Below are positions 30,348 through 42,816 of a DNA stretch of 64,000 nucleotides, piece after piece (the first letter of the stretch is position 1; each line of letters begins with the position of its first letter). The position numbers and the translations under genes are program-made. The stretch covers positions 89,343,050-89,407,049 of the forward strand of contig CM048843.1 of assembly GCA_026545765.1 (NCBI GenBank). The letters are read 5' to 3'. This DNA is from Plantago major (lineage: Eukaryota; Streptophyta; Magnoliopsida; Lamiales; Plantaginaceae). Under the pieces are notes generated by a model. It was not told where the DNA came from and did no database searches. It saw nothing but the letters and a program-made list of their open reading frames with translations.

Positions 30348-33300
30348 TTAATCCATGGAGGATGCAAAGTGGCGCGACATAGCAGCCGATGAACTAAATG
30401 AATTGGGCCTCCATGCAGAAGCAGTAAGCAAGCAGAGATCTTTCCAACCAAGTTTGAGTGCCCCATTGTCCTCCACTAACGTGTACCCGTCAGAAGGGAA
30501 CATTCCCAGCAGGAGTGTAGCCTGAGCTGCTGCATTCCCTGCCAATGACACGCCTTTGAACCCAGATTGCTGGAGCTTTTCCCTCCAGTTGTTGAACTTC
30601 ACCTCACCACTTCTGGATGGGCCACCAACTCCTAGCACGTTCCTTATCTCCCGAGACAGTAGCTGCTGCTCCACCACGTGTCTCTCCTCGCTTTCTTCCC
30701 CGTAGCAAGCTCCCAATGAGTCAAACAATGCTGAGTAGTAATGTATTGCTTCCACGAATCTCCCCAAGAACGAACCCGCATGGCTCAGGTCTTGCTCTAC
30801 AACAGTCACCACTTTTGGACATAATCTGCAGAAATTTTATGTAATTACTCACGTCACCAATAGCTTTACATTTACAGTATACAGTAAAAACTGTTGTGAT
30901 GCTTCAGTAAATCGTTAAAATACTTTGTTTCTTTCTCATCTCATCTACTATAAATAGTAATCCATCTGTCATAATAGAAACCTCTCATTTACTATTCAAA
31001 TCATGTTTTTTATGACTAAAACATGATAAGAAGTTTGGAAACATTCTGGGAGCTTAGTTTTTTTAGAAGAAAATAAAAGTAATATAAATTAATTTTTTCT
31101 TGAAATAGATGTCTCCAACACGCGGATATACACCCATATCGGGCACTTGGTGCTTAGTCCGGGTAACATAATGAACATCCACTTGATAATTATAATCATT
31201 CAGAGCTTCATCTATCTCATTTTTAATACAGTTCCAAATGCCAATGCCAATATAATAAAGCCTTAAATTAGCATTGGACATGTATCTTGTACTATCTCAT
31301 ACTAGCACCATTTTAAATACAAACAAGGGTATAAAAATGTCAATACAATAAAACTTCACCTAACATTGTCACATGTTCCCCATACAGCTATTTTTATTAT
31401 TAAAACAGTGGAGGTACTCAGGTACAATTTTATTGTTGGCTTGATTGTGAAATGTAATTAGATATCTATAGAATAACTCTATACATTTTCTATCCGATCC
31501 ATTTCACATAAATTTATACGTTATTAGAAAATGAAGTTAATCCACATCTAATAAATAATAGTAAAACATATCTCAATTTTACTTCTAAAGTATAAATTTT
31601 GACACTAAAATTACACATTTTGCACATTTTTATCATGCATTATAAGTATCATTTATTTTAATTTTTCAACTAGAAATACCATGAACTCTAACATATGAAA
31701 TTTATAAGAGATGGAGTGGTACAAAAGTGTGAAGTACCTGGGGAAAAGTAAAGGAAGAAATCTTACACACTTAATAAAATTTAACATTGTTCTAGGAGTA
31801 TTAATTAATTCACACAATGCATGTAGAAGGAAAAACAAAGGGAAAAGACTAATCTTACTGACCCCTTTACTGCAAAGCTGGAACATCTATTGACTATTGT
31901 GCAGTTCAGTAAAGTAGAAAGTTGAAAAAAGCAGTTTTACTTTTTATCACAACTCATTATTTCATGCTTTTGCACCAGATCAGCATGCATGCAGATCTTA
32001 ATAATCTACAGCATATCAATGATTTCAGTAATACCATAAACAAGTGATACTAATTCACTACTAACATTCAATCAGGATTCATAAATGTGTATAATCAATA
32101 CTCATGAACAATAGAAGCAAGTAACACAAAACTGGAAATAACAGTATTATCAATACGATGTAATTCAATATCATCTAAAAACTCGATACCTTTGCAGTAA
32201 CCATAGTGTATTGGTATCGGATCCGGTGACGTCGTAAAGCGAATGCTGCAACCAATGCACAGCAACAGCCTCCCTCTTACTCACTTTCAGCTTCTCCAAA
32301 TTCAAATTCCCAACCTTCTCCGCCAAAGGACAGAACTCGAACGGCAGCCCCAACTTATCCGCAAAATCCGAAAGCCTCTTCCCCGTGGCCTCCAGCGCCT
32401 CAGGAGAGTTCCCTAACCCCGTCAATCGGACAGACGGCGGCCCACCTGGCCGCGACGCCAATATATGAAACAACCCGGGCCACTGCAGACCCTGCATTAT
32501 ATCCAAATCGATTATATGCACCCGGTCCTCCCTCTCAAACGCCTCCTGAATCGCCTGATTCGCAGTAAAATGCGAAAACTTAACGAACGGGCTTATCCCA
32601 TTGAACACCTGAAAAGCAGAAGCCATTTTCTGACTATGCGGAACGGTAGGGAGCGCCGCGTAGATTCCTAAACACGAGCTAACGATCCTCGCGGACATTG
32701 CCTCGGAGAAATATGCAGCTACACGCTGCGCCGAGGTGCCGAACGGTGTCGCGAGCTGCGAGATTTCCAGGAGGATTTTGTTCGCTTCGTCAGTGTTTTC
32801 AGCTGACACTGCCTCCGCACATTGGAGTAGTAGTGTGAGGAGGTGTAATCCTTCTTCGTCTCTCTGCTGTTTGCGAATCTCCTCTTTCCGTTCTCTGATT
32901 GTCTCCATGTTAGTTTTAGCTGTGGTGGTTGGGGAATCGGCGGTGGTTGCTGTTGGATCGGTTGTGGAAGGGCTTTTGGAGTGATCCTCCTGACCGGTTG
33001 CGGCTGTTTCCGGTAGCGGTACCTCATTTGCCGGTGAATTCGCCGGATTTGGATTGATGCTACTTTCGACATAATTTGAGGTGTTGATTAGTACTGGTGG
33101 TGGTAGAAATGAACCAGGATTCTGAATTGGATTTGGATTTGAATTAGGGTTATTGCTATACGAACGGAGACCGGAATTTGGGGAAAAGGTGGCGGGAGGA
33201 GGCGGTGGAACACGGTGTTGAGCGGCGGTGAGTGATCGGAGGCGATATTCGAGGAGAGAGGCGAGGTTAGGGTTACAAGGATGGATAATTTCTCTGACAT

Positions 33301-33904
33301 TGAGAATGAGCTGAGGAATTGAGACGTTGTTTGAGCCGCTGATTAGGTCCTTTATTATGCCGTCGATCCACGCCGTCGTGGATGTGTCGTCCAATGCGGC
33401 GGCGCAGCCGACGCCACCGGCGGATAATCGGTTTCTGTCCGGCGGAAAGAGGGGCAAACCGGAGAAATCACAGACTGAGGGAGCATTTGTGACAGTAGGT
33501 GTGGTAGGGAGGATGGTGGTGGGGGTAGTATAGTAAATATTGGAAAAGCCAGGGGTAGAAATGTCCGGTAGCTTTTGTGACGTGAACATGTTTGAATTCT
33601 GCTGCATCATCATCATGGAGTGGTTCGGAGCTAGGTTCGGCAGCGGTGGATTAGGTATGGAGCTGCCGTAAACATCGCCGGAATTCACAGTGCGTCGATT
33701 GAACCTGGCGGAGTTCGTGGCGGACTGTAGCTCCATTTCCGATGCAGTTCGCTTTCTCACCATTTTTCCGGTTGCTTGAGGAGAATTAGCTGGTGAATTG
33801 GAGATGGAGATTGGTTGATTTTGAGTTTGTTTCTGACTGTCACTTTCACCCACTTGTGAAGAAGATGATGATTTTGCCGCCATTTGTTGCTGAAGCTGAG
33901 ACAT
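30348..33904 (-). CDS. SCR: SCARECROW, GRAS-domain transcription factor
   Basis: SCR works with SHORT-ROOT in nuclei of endodermis and quiescent-centre cells to drive the asymmetric division that patterns root ground tissue. Two exons (minus), 32190-33904 and 30348-30825, split an Arg codon (AG|A) with a 1364-bp GT-AG intron. The product is 730 residues, in the range of eudicot SCR. Residues 1 to about 350 are low-complexity (Gln, Ser, Pro, Asn, Thr) with the SCR-type [10 protein letters not shown] and [22 protein letters not shown] blocks. The GRAS domain runs from about 353: LHR I ([16 protein letters not shown]), VHIID at 462-466 followed by [26 protein letters not shown]-like and SAW ([15 protein letters not shown]) regions. 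No breaks are seen. The [11 protein letters not shown] block and conserved intron make it SCR and not another GRAS subgroup. Confidence 0.96.
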
Positions 33905-36900
33905 CAGTTCGAGATAATCCGTCTTCGTTCATTTTTTTCGTGTTCGAATGTTCGAGTATAAATAAACGATGAATGATAAGAACTTAGAAGTATGGAACTA
34001 TAGAAGATTGGAACGACGACGTTTGGATTGATGGTATACTGGTGGGGAAGTAAAATGTGGTTTATGAGGCTCCAAGGAGAAAGAGGTGTGACATTGGGAT
34101 TCTGTTGGTTCACTAGGAAATTACAATAAGAAGACTCCTAAAACTCAGCACGACACTCGAGGCAGACTTATCTTACTTTCCTGACTCGGTTTTATACTAC
34201 ACTCGAATTTCAATACTCTATCGTGCAATACTGCAATGAGCTAAAACATCTTATATTACGATTTACCGGCGTGGCGTGAGCTCGGGGAGAGGTGGGATGT
34301 AACGGACGGATGTTTTGAGGGAGGAATGGAGAAATCTATTGAACTGAGAAGATGGAAGTGTGTGGTATTTGTCTTGAAGCATTTGACTTTGTGTTGGGAA
34401 ATTGCCAACTAAGCCTAGCTTTTTTTGCCGTTTACAATAAGGTCTCGAAGCTTGCGACATTTACGGATTTTCTTTAATTTTCGAGAAACAAAATAACTAG
34501 TGCTGCTTACACAATTTACAAGGGAGTAGGTACAAATTTCTCGTACACCAATTACAAGAAGTTGATTGTAGATGCCAGTTACTTCAAAAGTTAGGAGATG
34601 GAACAATTAACATCGGATTAAAGAATGGCTTAGTAATAGTATCCTTAACTCGTTTGAAGATATGAATACCAACGCCTTGATCAGATGTTCAAATGTCAGA
34701 TGGAACGAATGTGAACAATAAATTTTGAGTCTGAATATGTCGTGACTATATATGCATGATTTACATTCGTATGTGGATTCACGTTCACGTTGTTTTTTTA
34801 TATAAAAAATGGTTGTTTTTAAAAAATAAATAATGGTTTAGTAATTACCACACTTTGGTACTGCAATGGATGAAAGTTGGTTAGTTGTAAATTTTCTTTG
34901 ATATTGTCAAATGAAATAAACTGGCAATGGTCGAAAGCAGGCCAGACCAGGCAAGAGTCATTAGTTTATCATGTTTGTTGTGCATGATGTTGGATTGGAG
35001 GGGGTAAATACACAATGTTAATGGATGTATCCATTACAGTTTTTTTTTCTTTCTTTAACCATGTTTGAAATGCGGATTATGAGATCAATATATGTGTAGT
35101 GTATTTATGTGGTTATCGGTTGTTTTAGATGATATTACACGTGAATTACTAGGTAATAAATGATGCTATGTTCGGAAAGGACAACTAACTAAAACATGTA
35201 TCTGTACACGTTTAGATGATTCTAACAATGTCAACGGAGTTGGAAAAATGTGAAATGGTTTGCATTGCAAAGTGTAAAAAAAAAATCGATTATTGAAAAC
35301 AAATAATACATAGTTTGAAAAAGAATGTGAAACATAGATTGATGTCCTGAACACTTTATCAATTTGTTGAGGAAATATTTAGCAGGTAAATAGTATACTC
35401 CATCTGTCTCGGAGAACTTCATACATTAGGATTAGCGTGCAGTTTTATGTGAAAGGTTAAAGTAATGATAGAATATAAAAAATGTGAGAAAAATTGTCAT
35501 TTTAGTAGTAAAATGTATAATTTGAGTGTAAAGTTGAGATTGTTTATTATTTGTTGGGTGTGGGGTAGCTTCCTTTTTTGGTAATGTATGAAGTTTTGTG
35601 GAACGACTAAAAATGGCAAATATATGAAGTTATGCGGGACGGAGGGAGTATCGCTTATTGAATTGTGTATGAGATGTTATGAGTGCGGACTTAAATAATT
35701 GTATTTGAGAAGAAAAATCTTTGATAAAACATTTAAATGGGTGGGTATAACCATGGATATATAAACAATCCTACATGTGCGTCTGAAAATGATGTGATTT
35801 GTCATGTACTCTCATTCGTCGATAAGGGAGGCTGTTACAAGATAGAATGTCATTATTACATGCTTATGTTTTTCTTATTTATAGCGTTTAGCTAGTTGCG
35901 ATTCTCATTCCAATTGTTGCAATCATACACATTTTATGTACTTTATATCAAGATATGTAGGACGAAGATGAGTTAAACTCGGTTCCAAAAAAAACAAGAA
36001 GATGAGTTGAATGTTATAGAGCTTGTTTAGACGAGTGATATCGTAGAACTCAAATACTTGCCATTAGTAATTGTATGTTGATCGGAGCTCTGGTGATCTT
36101 TGTACTATTTATGATACTGTCTTCTTTCTCCCGTTAACGTAAATTGTTAAAGGCGATATCAAACCACATAAATTATGGTCTTATCTAATTTATTGTTTTG
36201 AGTTCTCATCTAATCAATTCGAATAGTTAGATTTGTGATTGAATTGTCGAGGATTGGACAAAATCAATCATTCTTATGATGGTTTATCTCGTGTGAGATT
36301 CAAGTTATTTTCTATTGTATCATGTACAATAAAAGTTACTTTAACTATATATTTTGCATACTAATATTATAGCACCGTCATGTACCATGATCCTATTCTC
36401 CTTATGAAAAAAATGTGTTGAGTAACTCAGCAATAACGTTAATGTTTAATTATAAGGAATGTATTAGGTATGGTCGTATATGGAATCATGGAACGAAAAT
36501 TCAAACTAGGAATTTCCGTAACAATCACTTTCCTACAAGTATGAAAAAAGAAAATTATATACCATGTGACATAATTCATGTGGAAAATGTACACCACAGG
36601 TGTATTTGATTTTACTACTACTACTACTACCACAAAGTGTCAAACGAATGATGGAAGAATTAGCAAGAGGAGCAGGTAGAAAGGAGACGTGACAGTGCAA
36701 AAATTGATGAGCAGAGAGCAGGTAGAAAAATGGTGTGAACCGGCAAATGCATGTGGTTTTGGATTCAAATATTTTGCAGTGCAAATTCCCATAAAATAAA
36801 TATACAACGTAGCATTTGACATTTTGCTTTCAATGGCATCATCGTTCTTGAATCCTGGTCGATCCTTTGTTTTCTTTCTTAATCTTTTTCCTCTTTGGTT

Positions 36901-38048
36901 TTTTCTACTTGTTTTGACTTCTTTGCTTTTGTCTCCGTTTGAGTCCTCTAGCTGTACATTGAGTTGCGTTAACTCCCACCTATGTATGGTGTAGTAGTAA
37001 TTTTTAATGTTAAGTGAAAGTTCGTGTCAAACGGTCCTACATGACCCGTCTTTTAGTATGTGGATGGCGAATTGTGGAATTAGTCGTAAGCCACTTGAGA
37101 CTTCGGAGTTTGGACAACGTATGATCTTATCTCTTGAGGAGACTTTAATTCTTCTAGGATTATGTTCTAAATTAGACTTAAATGGAGGCTTGAGGGATCA
37201 AGAAATGGAAGTTTTAACTAATTGGGAATCGATGGAAGAATTAAACATAAAAGAACGTGGCGTGAATTGATGGAAACGCAGTAGGAGAAGAGAATCCGAC
37301 TTTAATCTACTGCCTACTTCATAGGTGTGATGTGAGAGAGTCTTCGCAGCTCATGAAATCCAAAGCTAGGGTCGTTTGAATTTTTTAAGAAGTAGAACTG
37401 AAACCATGCAATGAATGTAGCTGAATACAAATATATTGTTCTTTCAATGATATAACTTATGAGTCATTTTCAGAAGAATTGAATGCCAGAATCATTCAGA
37501 CCTTGGCGACACAATCAAAGTGAAAACGGGTTATGAAGTGAGTGATATCATAGAATGGAAGTCATAAAGTCATTTGTGAGTAAGGAGTTCAAGACTATAA
37601 AGTTAGATTTTTGTCAAAGGGACAACAACTAAATAATGGAGAATTATGATAGAGATATTTTATTTGGTTGTCAAGATTTGTGTTTACACTCTTGGGATAG
37701 TTCTTGCTCTTACAACGTTTTGCGATATGGAGGTAGAACAGATGGATGTGAATATTGTGTTTCCACATTTGGTTTTGGAGGAGCAAATTTGCATGGAAAT
37801 TATATATGTGTACCTATGTGTAATGTAAGAATTTTCAGATTCACCAATACCACAAGTCCATAAGTACAATGTCAAAAACCAAAACATAAAATTACTACTA
37901 CGAGTACTAGTCAGTTTGGTCTTTTATTCTTTGGACTATTGTCAATAGTAGTAGTTAAAATTATCATCAGGATTCCAGGAAGCACACTGTTTGAGATAAA
38001 AGGTGTGTGGCTACTGGCTAGCCAGTTGCGCGGATGCAAGTAAATTGT
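33905..38048. other. SCR upstream region and gene-free spacer
   Basis: The part next to 33905 is the SCR promoter and leader; I could not place a convincing TATA box on the minus strand. Apart from the MITE at 35396-35650, the rest is AT-rich and without homology I recognise. Short frames near 36415-36820 and 37007-37870 show no domain or credible splice structure. Confidence 0.4.
35396..35650. mobile_element. Stowaway-type MITE
   Basis: The left end TACTCCATCTGTCTCGGAG and the right end GCGGGACGGAGGGAGTA are imperfect inverted repeats of the CTCCCTCCGTCCC type typical of plant Stowaway MITEs. The ends are TA dinucleotides. Length is about 255 bp with an AT-rich non-coding core. Confidence 0.8.
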
Positions 38049-38057
38049 GATAATAAA

Positions 38058-38939
38058 GGAAAAATTACACCAAGTTTCCCAATAAATATCATATTAACAA
38101 GAAAGTCCCTCTATTTTTAATAATAACATTTTGGTCCATTTTATACTTTGAAAGTGTGCTTTCCAAACATGACCTTATTTTTAACCGTCACATTTTCTAG
38201 TTTCTGTCTCTTCCCTTTCACGAGCATCCAATATGCAATATTAATAAATAAAAAAATATTTCCAAATCATTTAACGTTAAAATAAAAATAAATTAAATGA
38301 AAATCTAATTTTTAAAACTAGTTCTAAAAATATGAACTTATTTACGAAAATGAAATAAAATGATATTTCAAATATAATCTTGCTAAAATAACAAAAATAT
38401 TAAAATATACTAGTACTTACTTAGTCTTGAAATATAGTTGCCGTTTAACCCTTTTTTATGTCTCAAGTAAACGTTTCCGGTTCCATTTTTACAAATATTT
38501 ATTCACCATAATACAAAAAAATCATACCTAATCATAGTATCCATATAGAAGCTATTTTCATGGAGCATGAAAATATTAATGTGTTCTATTTTTTATGTTT
38601 TGTAAACTTTTGTTATTTCATAATAAAATTTTATATTTAAAATATATATTAAATTTTTTAAGAGGGTTGTTTGCAATTTTTGTTGGTAAGTTTGAAAATA
38701 GAAAAAAATTATAGGGGGTCAATACAAATTGTTTGGAACAATTTTGTAATAAAATGAAAATTTATAAAAAAATTGTAAATTGTTTAGAAATTTAAATTAA
38801 GGATGTGTTTGGCAGCAATTTGAATTTGGGACAGTTTTGCAATTGATTTGTTAATTTTGTCCTATGGTGTTATTGTTAGAATCAGAGGGATCAAAGTATT
38901 ATTACGAAATTTATCAGGGGGACCTACTGTAATTCACCC
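38058..38939. mobile_element. Non-autonomous MULE-like foldback with 9-bp target duplication
   Basis: GATAATAAA stands directly on both sides (38049-38057 and 38940-38948), a 9-bp duplication as made by Mutator-like elements. The left end GGAAAAATTACACCAAG and the reverse complement of the right end CGGGTGAATTACAGTAGG continue as imperfect inverted repeats for about 90 bp (AGTCCCTCT, AATAATAACA and similar blocks). The 882-bp element is AT-rich and has no transposase. Confidence 0.7.
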
Positions 38940-38989
38940 GATAATAAAACATGATGCATATATTCACGAATGGTTGTGCTATATGTTTG

Positions 38990-39340
38990 AATTAATCAAT
39001 TCATCATGATCGAATTAGTGATGTTTCATGAGCCGAGTTAAGTATCTTACATTCATCACGTTCGACTCGAGTTGTAATTGAGTCTGCACTCGACTCGTTA
39101 ACGCAACGAGTTTATTTTTCGAGCTTTGCTCATTTGATTCGATATTGTTACCGAAATGTGATAAATATAAAAAAAATATAATTTTCACCGACCTAATCGA
39201 GTATAAACTATGTGAGTCTCACTCAGCTCAATAATAAAATGAGCTCGACTCAGACACTCTATCAAACAAGACAAGCTTATACCTTAACGAGTCGAGTTCT
39301 TGATAAGGCTTGACTCACATAATAACTCAAAATTAACGGC
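38990..39340. repeat. GAGTCGAG/CTCGACTC-rich dispersed repeat remnant
   Basis: The stretch repeats ACTCGAGTTG, CACTCGACTCGTTAACG, GAGCTCGACTCAG and ACGAGTCGAGTTC on both strands, the pattern of an old repeat found widely in plant spacers. Ends and target duplication are not resolved, so the class stays open. Confidence 0.4.
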
Positions 39341-39471
39341 TACACCACGTGTTCAATATAATACATACTAGGGACGAGATCAATGCACATATGTACTAGA
39401 CACATAAAAAGGGAGACGAACATTACCTCACACGTGTTTATGTATAGTGTGTGTATTGTGACATATATCAA

Positions 39472-40391
39472 ATGGAAATCCAATTTTGTTACCTTAAGTT
39501 GTGACATGTATCGTTTTGGTACCTTAAGTTGTGACCGTCCAATTTTGGTACCTTAAGTTGTGTATTCGTCCAATTTTAGTACTCGGTCAGTCAAACTTAA
39601 CGGAACCGTAAACTTTGATCGAATTAGTAAAAATTAGCGTGAATAAGTCGATTTTCCGTCAAGTCGGCGCGTAAACTACACGCGCTCCTAATAAAATATT
39701 GATAAATTTTAATTAAAAAATTATTAATATTTTTTATTAATATTATTCAATTTTCCATAAATCATGAAACTTTTTTATTAATATTAGTCGATTTTCCATT
39801 GATGATGAATTAGCTTTTTAATTAAAATTTATTAATATAAATATTTTTTTAATATTAGTCGATTTTCATTGATGATGAATTAACTTTTTATTAATATTTT
39901 ATTAATATTATTAATTTTTTATCAATATTAGTCGATTTTTCATTGATCATGATTTAATTTTTTTAATTAAAATTTATTAATATTAATTTTTTATTTATAT
40001 TAGTCAATTTTTCATTGATCATGAATTAATTTTTTATTTATATTAGTCGATTTTTCATTAATCATGAATTATTTTTAAAAATTTATTTGTATTTTCTTAA
40101 TATTAATATTTTTTATTAATATTAGTCGATTTTATTGATCGTGAATTATTTTTTAATTAAAATTTATTAATATTTTATTAGGAGCGCGTTTAATTCACAC
40201 GGCAACTTGACGGAAAATCGACTAATTCACACTAATTCTTACTAATTCGGTCAAAGTCAACGGCTCCGTTAAGTTTGATTAATCTGAAAGACTAAAATCT
40301 TTAACACAACTTAATGCAAAATTGACAAATACAACTTAATGTACCAAAACGATAAATGTCACAGCTTAAAGTACCAAAAATGAATTTTTCT
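39472..40391. mobile_element. Long-TIR foldback (MULE-like) with internal minisatellite
   Basis: CATATATCAA flanks the element on both sides (39462-39471 and 40392-40401), a 10-bp target duplication. Terminal inverted repeats run about 230-240 bp on each side: 39472-39715 against the reverse complement of 40160-40391, sharing TTTTGGTACCTTAAGTTGTG-type blocks, AAACTTAACGGA, AGTCGATTTTCCGTCAAGT and GCGCTCCTAATAAAAT. The centre (39730-40150) is an AT-rich array of TATTAGTCGATTTTTCATTGATCATGAATTA-like units, about six to eight degenerate copies. No transposase. Confidence 0.85.
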
Positions 40392-40401
40392 CATATATCA
40401 A

Positions 40402-41223
40402 TGGCACAAAACCAAAAACGTAGATTTAGGACGTTGTAAATTTTACTTTTTCTCTTATTTACTATTGATGAATAAAGAAGGTTGAAAAAGGTGAATGGAT
40501 CGATAAGTGGAATGAGAAAAGTTTAAAGTCTTTACGAAGAAATCAATTTTCGCTTCCTCGTCTTGTTGCTGTCTGTCAGCACCAGAAAACTCAGTTGCCT
40601 TTCTTATTTTCTCTCTATAGTAAAAAATTACTATCAACTGCACCTGCACGTGACCTCATGCAATGGTCCAGGGCCCAATATTGTTGCCGTGGTCCTCCTC
40701 CCTCATAGATTTTATATTTTGGTCCACACATACTACCTAGGCTACGATATAGTTTATCTTCATTCGAGTATTCGACAACTTTCAATTTGAGAATACTTTA
40801 TGTACGGTTGAGGTTTGGTTCGAAATCCTCTAAATCATAGAAGCATACTTTAAATAGACTAGGTGTTTGTGACACTTTTGAGTTGGCCGAGAAGAAGTGC
40901 TCAAGCTAAACTCGACCCCATTTGTTTGGAATTATATGACTAGCCATAAAATTATTTAACTTAGGATCGTTGCTTGGTTAATGGTCGGATCTTGAGTTTG
41001 AATTGGAGATATTTCATCATATCCTCAATTGAAGATGACACCGTTTTCTTTAATATTTCGTTAAATCATGATTTTGCAGTTCCTTAGATTTGGGAAATTA
41101 GGGCATTCGAATTTTAAGATCTGACATTGATCTATGATAACATGATTCCAAAATGACATTTTAGGTAGTCAGTCGGAGGACCCAATTCGTATATGACAAC
41201 CTTAACACTCGCGATCCAGTTGG
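40402..41223. other. Spacer without recognisable features
   Basis: Between the MULE-like foldback and the gypsy element I see no gene, repeat boundary or motif that I can support. Confidence 0.4.
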
Positions 41224-41228
41224 CTTAG

Positions 41229-41609
41229 TGATGTGACGCGGAAGTGTCGGATTTCGATGAAAGATTAGTGTTTTCTATGCAGAAACGGTGTTCTGAGTCA
41301 AAGTCATCGCTTCGCTATGTTGTACGATGGATTTCGGCCATCGGAGGTCGTTTAGAGGGTTAAAATCGCATTTTTATAAGTTTTGGGCACTTTTTGCAAT
41401 TTTTAATAGTTGTTAGAATTCGTTTTGTATTAGGTTTCTTCTCCAGCAAGTTAGGTTTTCAGTATTTAAACATTCTTGGATGTTTTTGTGAGTTAGTTTT
41501 TGATTGATTAATAAAAAACGAGGTTTCCTCAAAATCTATCAATTTTCGGTATTCTTTGCAATCAACGAATTTTGATAAAGAATTCTTTCTAGCCACGTAC
41601 GCTGCATCA
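41229..41609 (+). repeat. 5' LTR of the gypsy element
   Basis: It begins TGATGTGACGCGG and ends GCTGCATCA, with TGATG...CATCA inverted ends. About a dozen substitutions separate it from the 3' LTR, clustered at 41250-41370 and near the right end. Confidence 0.95.
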
Positions 41610-41612
41610 GTT

Positions 41613-41620
41613 TGGTATCA
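41613..41620 (+). other. Primer-binding site core of the gypsy element
   Basis: TGGTATCA starts three bases after the 5' LTR and matches the beginning of the primer-binding site complementary to initiator tRNA-Met (TGGTATCAGAGC in many plant gypsy elements). The match weakens after the first eight bases. Confidence 0.6.
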
Positions 41621-41640
41621 AATTCCAGTCAATCCTGAGG

Positions 41641-42816
41641 ATGCCGCCCCGTAGACAGCCGCGAGCCGCCCCCATGGTGCTGATGATGCCGATCTTGCTG
41701 AGTTATGACGTGAAAACGCTGAATTTCGACGTGTTAACGACGATCTAAGGCGGCAGGTTGAATTATTGACGCAACGAATGGATGATTCCGTGCATATGCG
41801 CCGTCATGGTGATGATGTTACTGTTACGGACGAAAACCCTTACTGCGGTCCCCGGAATCGTTCACCCGAACGCCCTAACCATCGGTGGGAACAGGGTTTC
41901 AAGGTGGAAATTTCAACATTCGATGGTAGTCTTAAACCGGACGAGTTTATAGATTGGCTATCACAGGTTGAAGAAATTCTAGATTTCAAGGAGGTTCCAG
42001 CAGAACGTCGTGTTTCCCTTGTTACGATCCGCTTGCATGGTCGTGCGCAAGCCTGGTGGCAACAATTAAATGCACGCATGTTCGTATGGTAAGGAGAAGA
42101 TTTGAATTGGGTCAAATTCGGAAGCATATTAGATTGCGTTTTACCTATAATTACGAGAGGGATTTGTACCAGCGGTTCCAGAATCTTCGTCAGGGTTCCC
42201 GTTCTGTGGATGAGTATACCACCGATTTCTACACCTTTCTGGCTCGTGTTGATCTCAATGAGTCCCCTCTTCAGTTGGTTTCTCAATATATTGGTGGCCT
42301 GCATCTCCAGTTACAGGATGTTCTGAATATGTTCGACCCGTTAACCGTCGCCGAGGCACAACAGCGTGCATCCCAGTGAAGACGATTAGCGAGCGTGGCA
42401 CCAGAGCTAAGAACCAAAGAATTAATGGCACAAGTTATTCCCCACCGCCCGAGAGACTTCTGCCCCACCCACCCCTCAACTGGCGCGTGGTTCTGCAGTT
42501 CCCCCACCCGGACGTGTTGGTGGTTTGCGATGCTTTAATTGTGGTGAAGTTTGTCATCGCCAAGCAGATTGTCGAAATCCGAAATCTAGCAATCGTGGCC
42601 TTTTTACAGAGGCTAATGAGCCCGAATCTGCCCTTCTCGCATATTCGACCCCGACTAATGATGATTATGTTGACACTGGCGTGGAGGAGTATGTTTCCGG
42701 TGATGTTGGTCCTCTGTTAGTGCTCCGTCGGTCCTGCTTAACACCTCGTGCTCCTGTCAACGAGTGGTTACGCAATAATTTGTTTCATTCAACTTGCACC
42801 ATCGGTGGAAAGTTTG
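41641..42816 (+). pseudogene. gag region of the gypsy element, broken
   Basis: Starts at ATG 41641 (MPPRRQPRAA). The capsid-like block (FDGSLKPDEFIDWLSQVEEI, then AWWQQL, YQRFQNLRQGSRSVDEYTTDFY) is followed by a CCHC zinc knuckle, CFNCGEVCHRQADC, with the C-x2-C-x4-H-x4-C spacing intact. The frame is lost early: a TGA stands where an Arg codon is expected near 41707, a shift follows near 42090, a stop occurs at 42377-42379, and another shift near 42815 precedes the protease. Confidence 0.85.

Noticed and set aside
33951-33964. TATAAATAA near 33956 as the SCR TATA box
   Set aside because: It reads in the plus direction, whereas SCR is transcribed from the minus strand.
37007-37270. 87-codon frame as a gene
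   Set aside because: No domain, no splice partner, AT-rich spacer, and no coding character that I can support.
41840-42304. 154-codon minus-strand frame inside gag
   Set aside because: It is the complement of the gag coding region, a shadow of the real frame.
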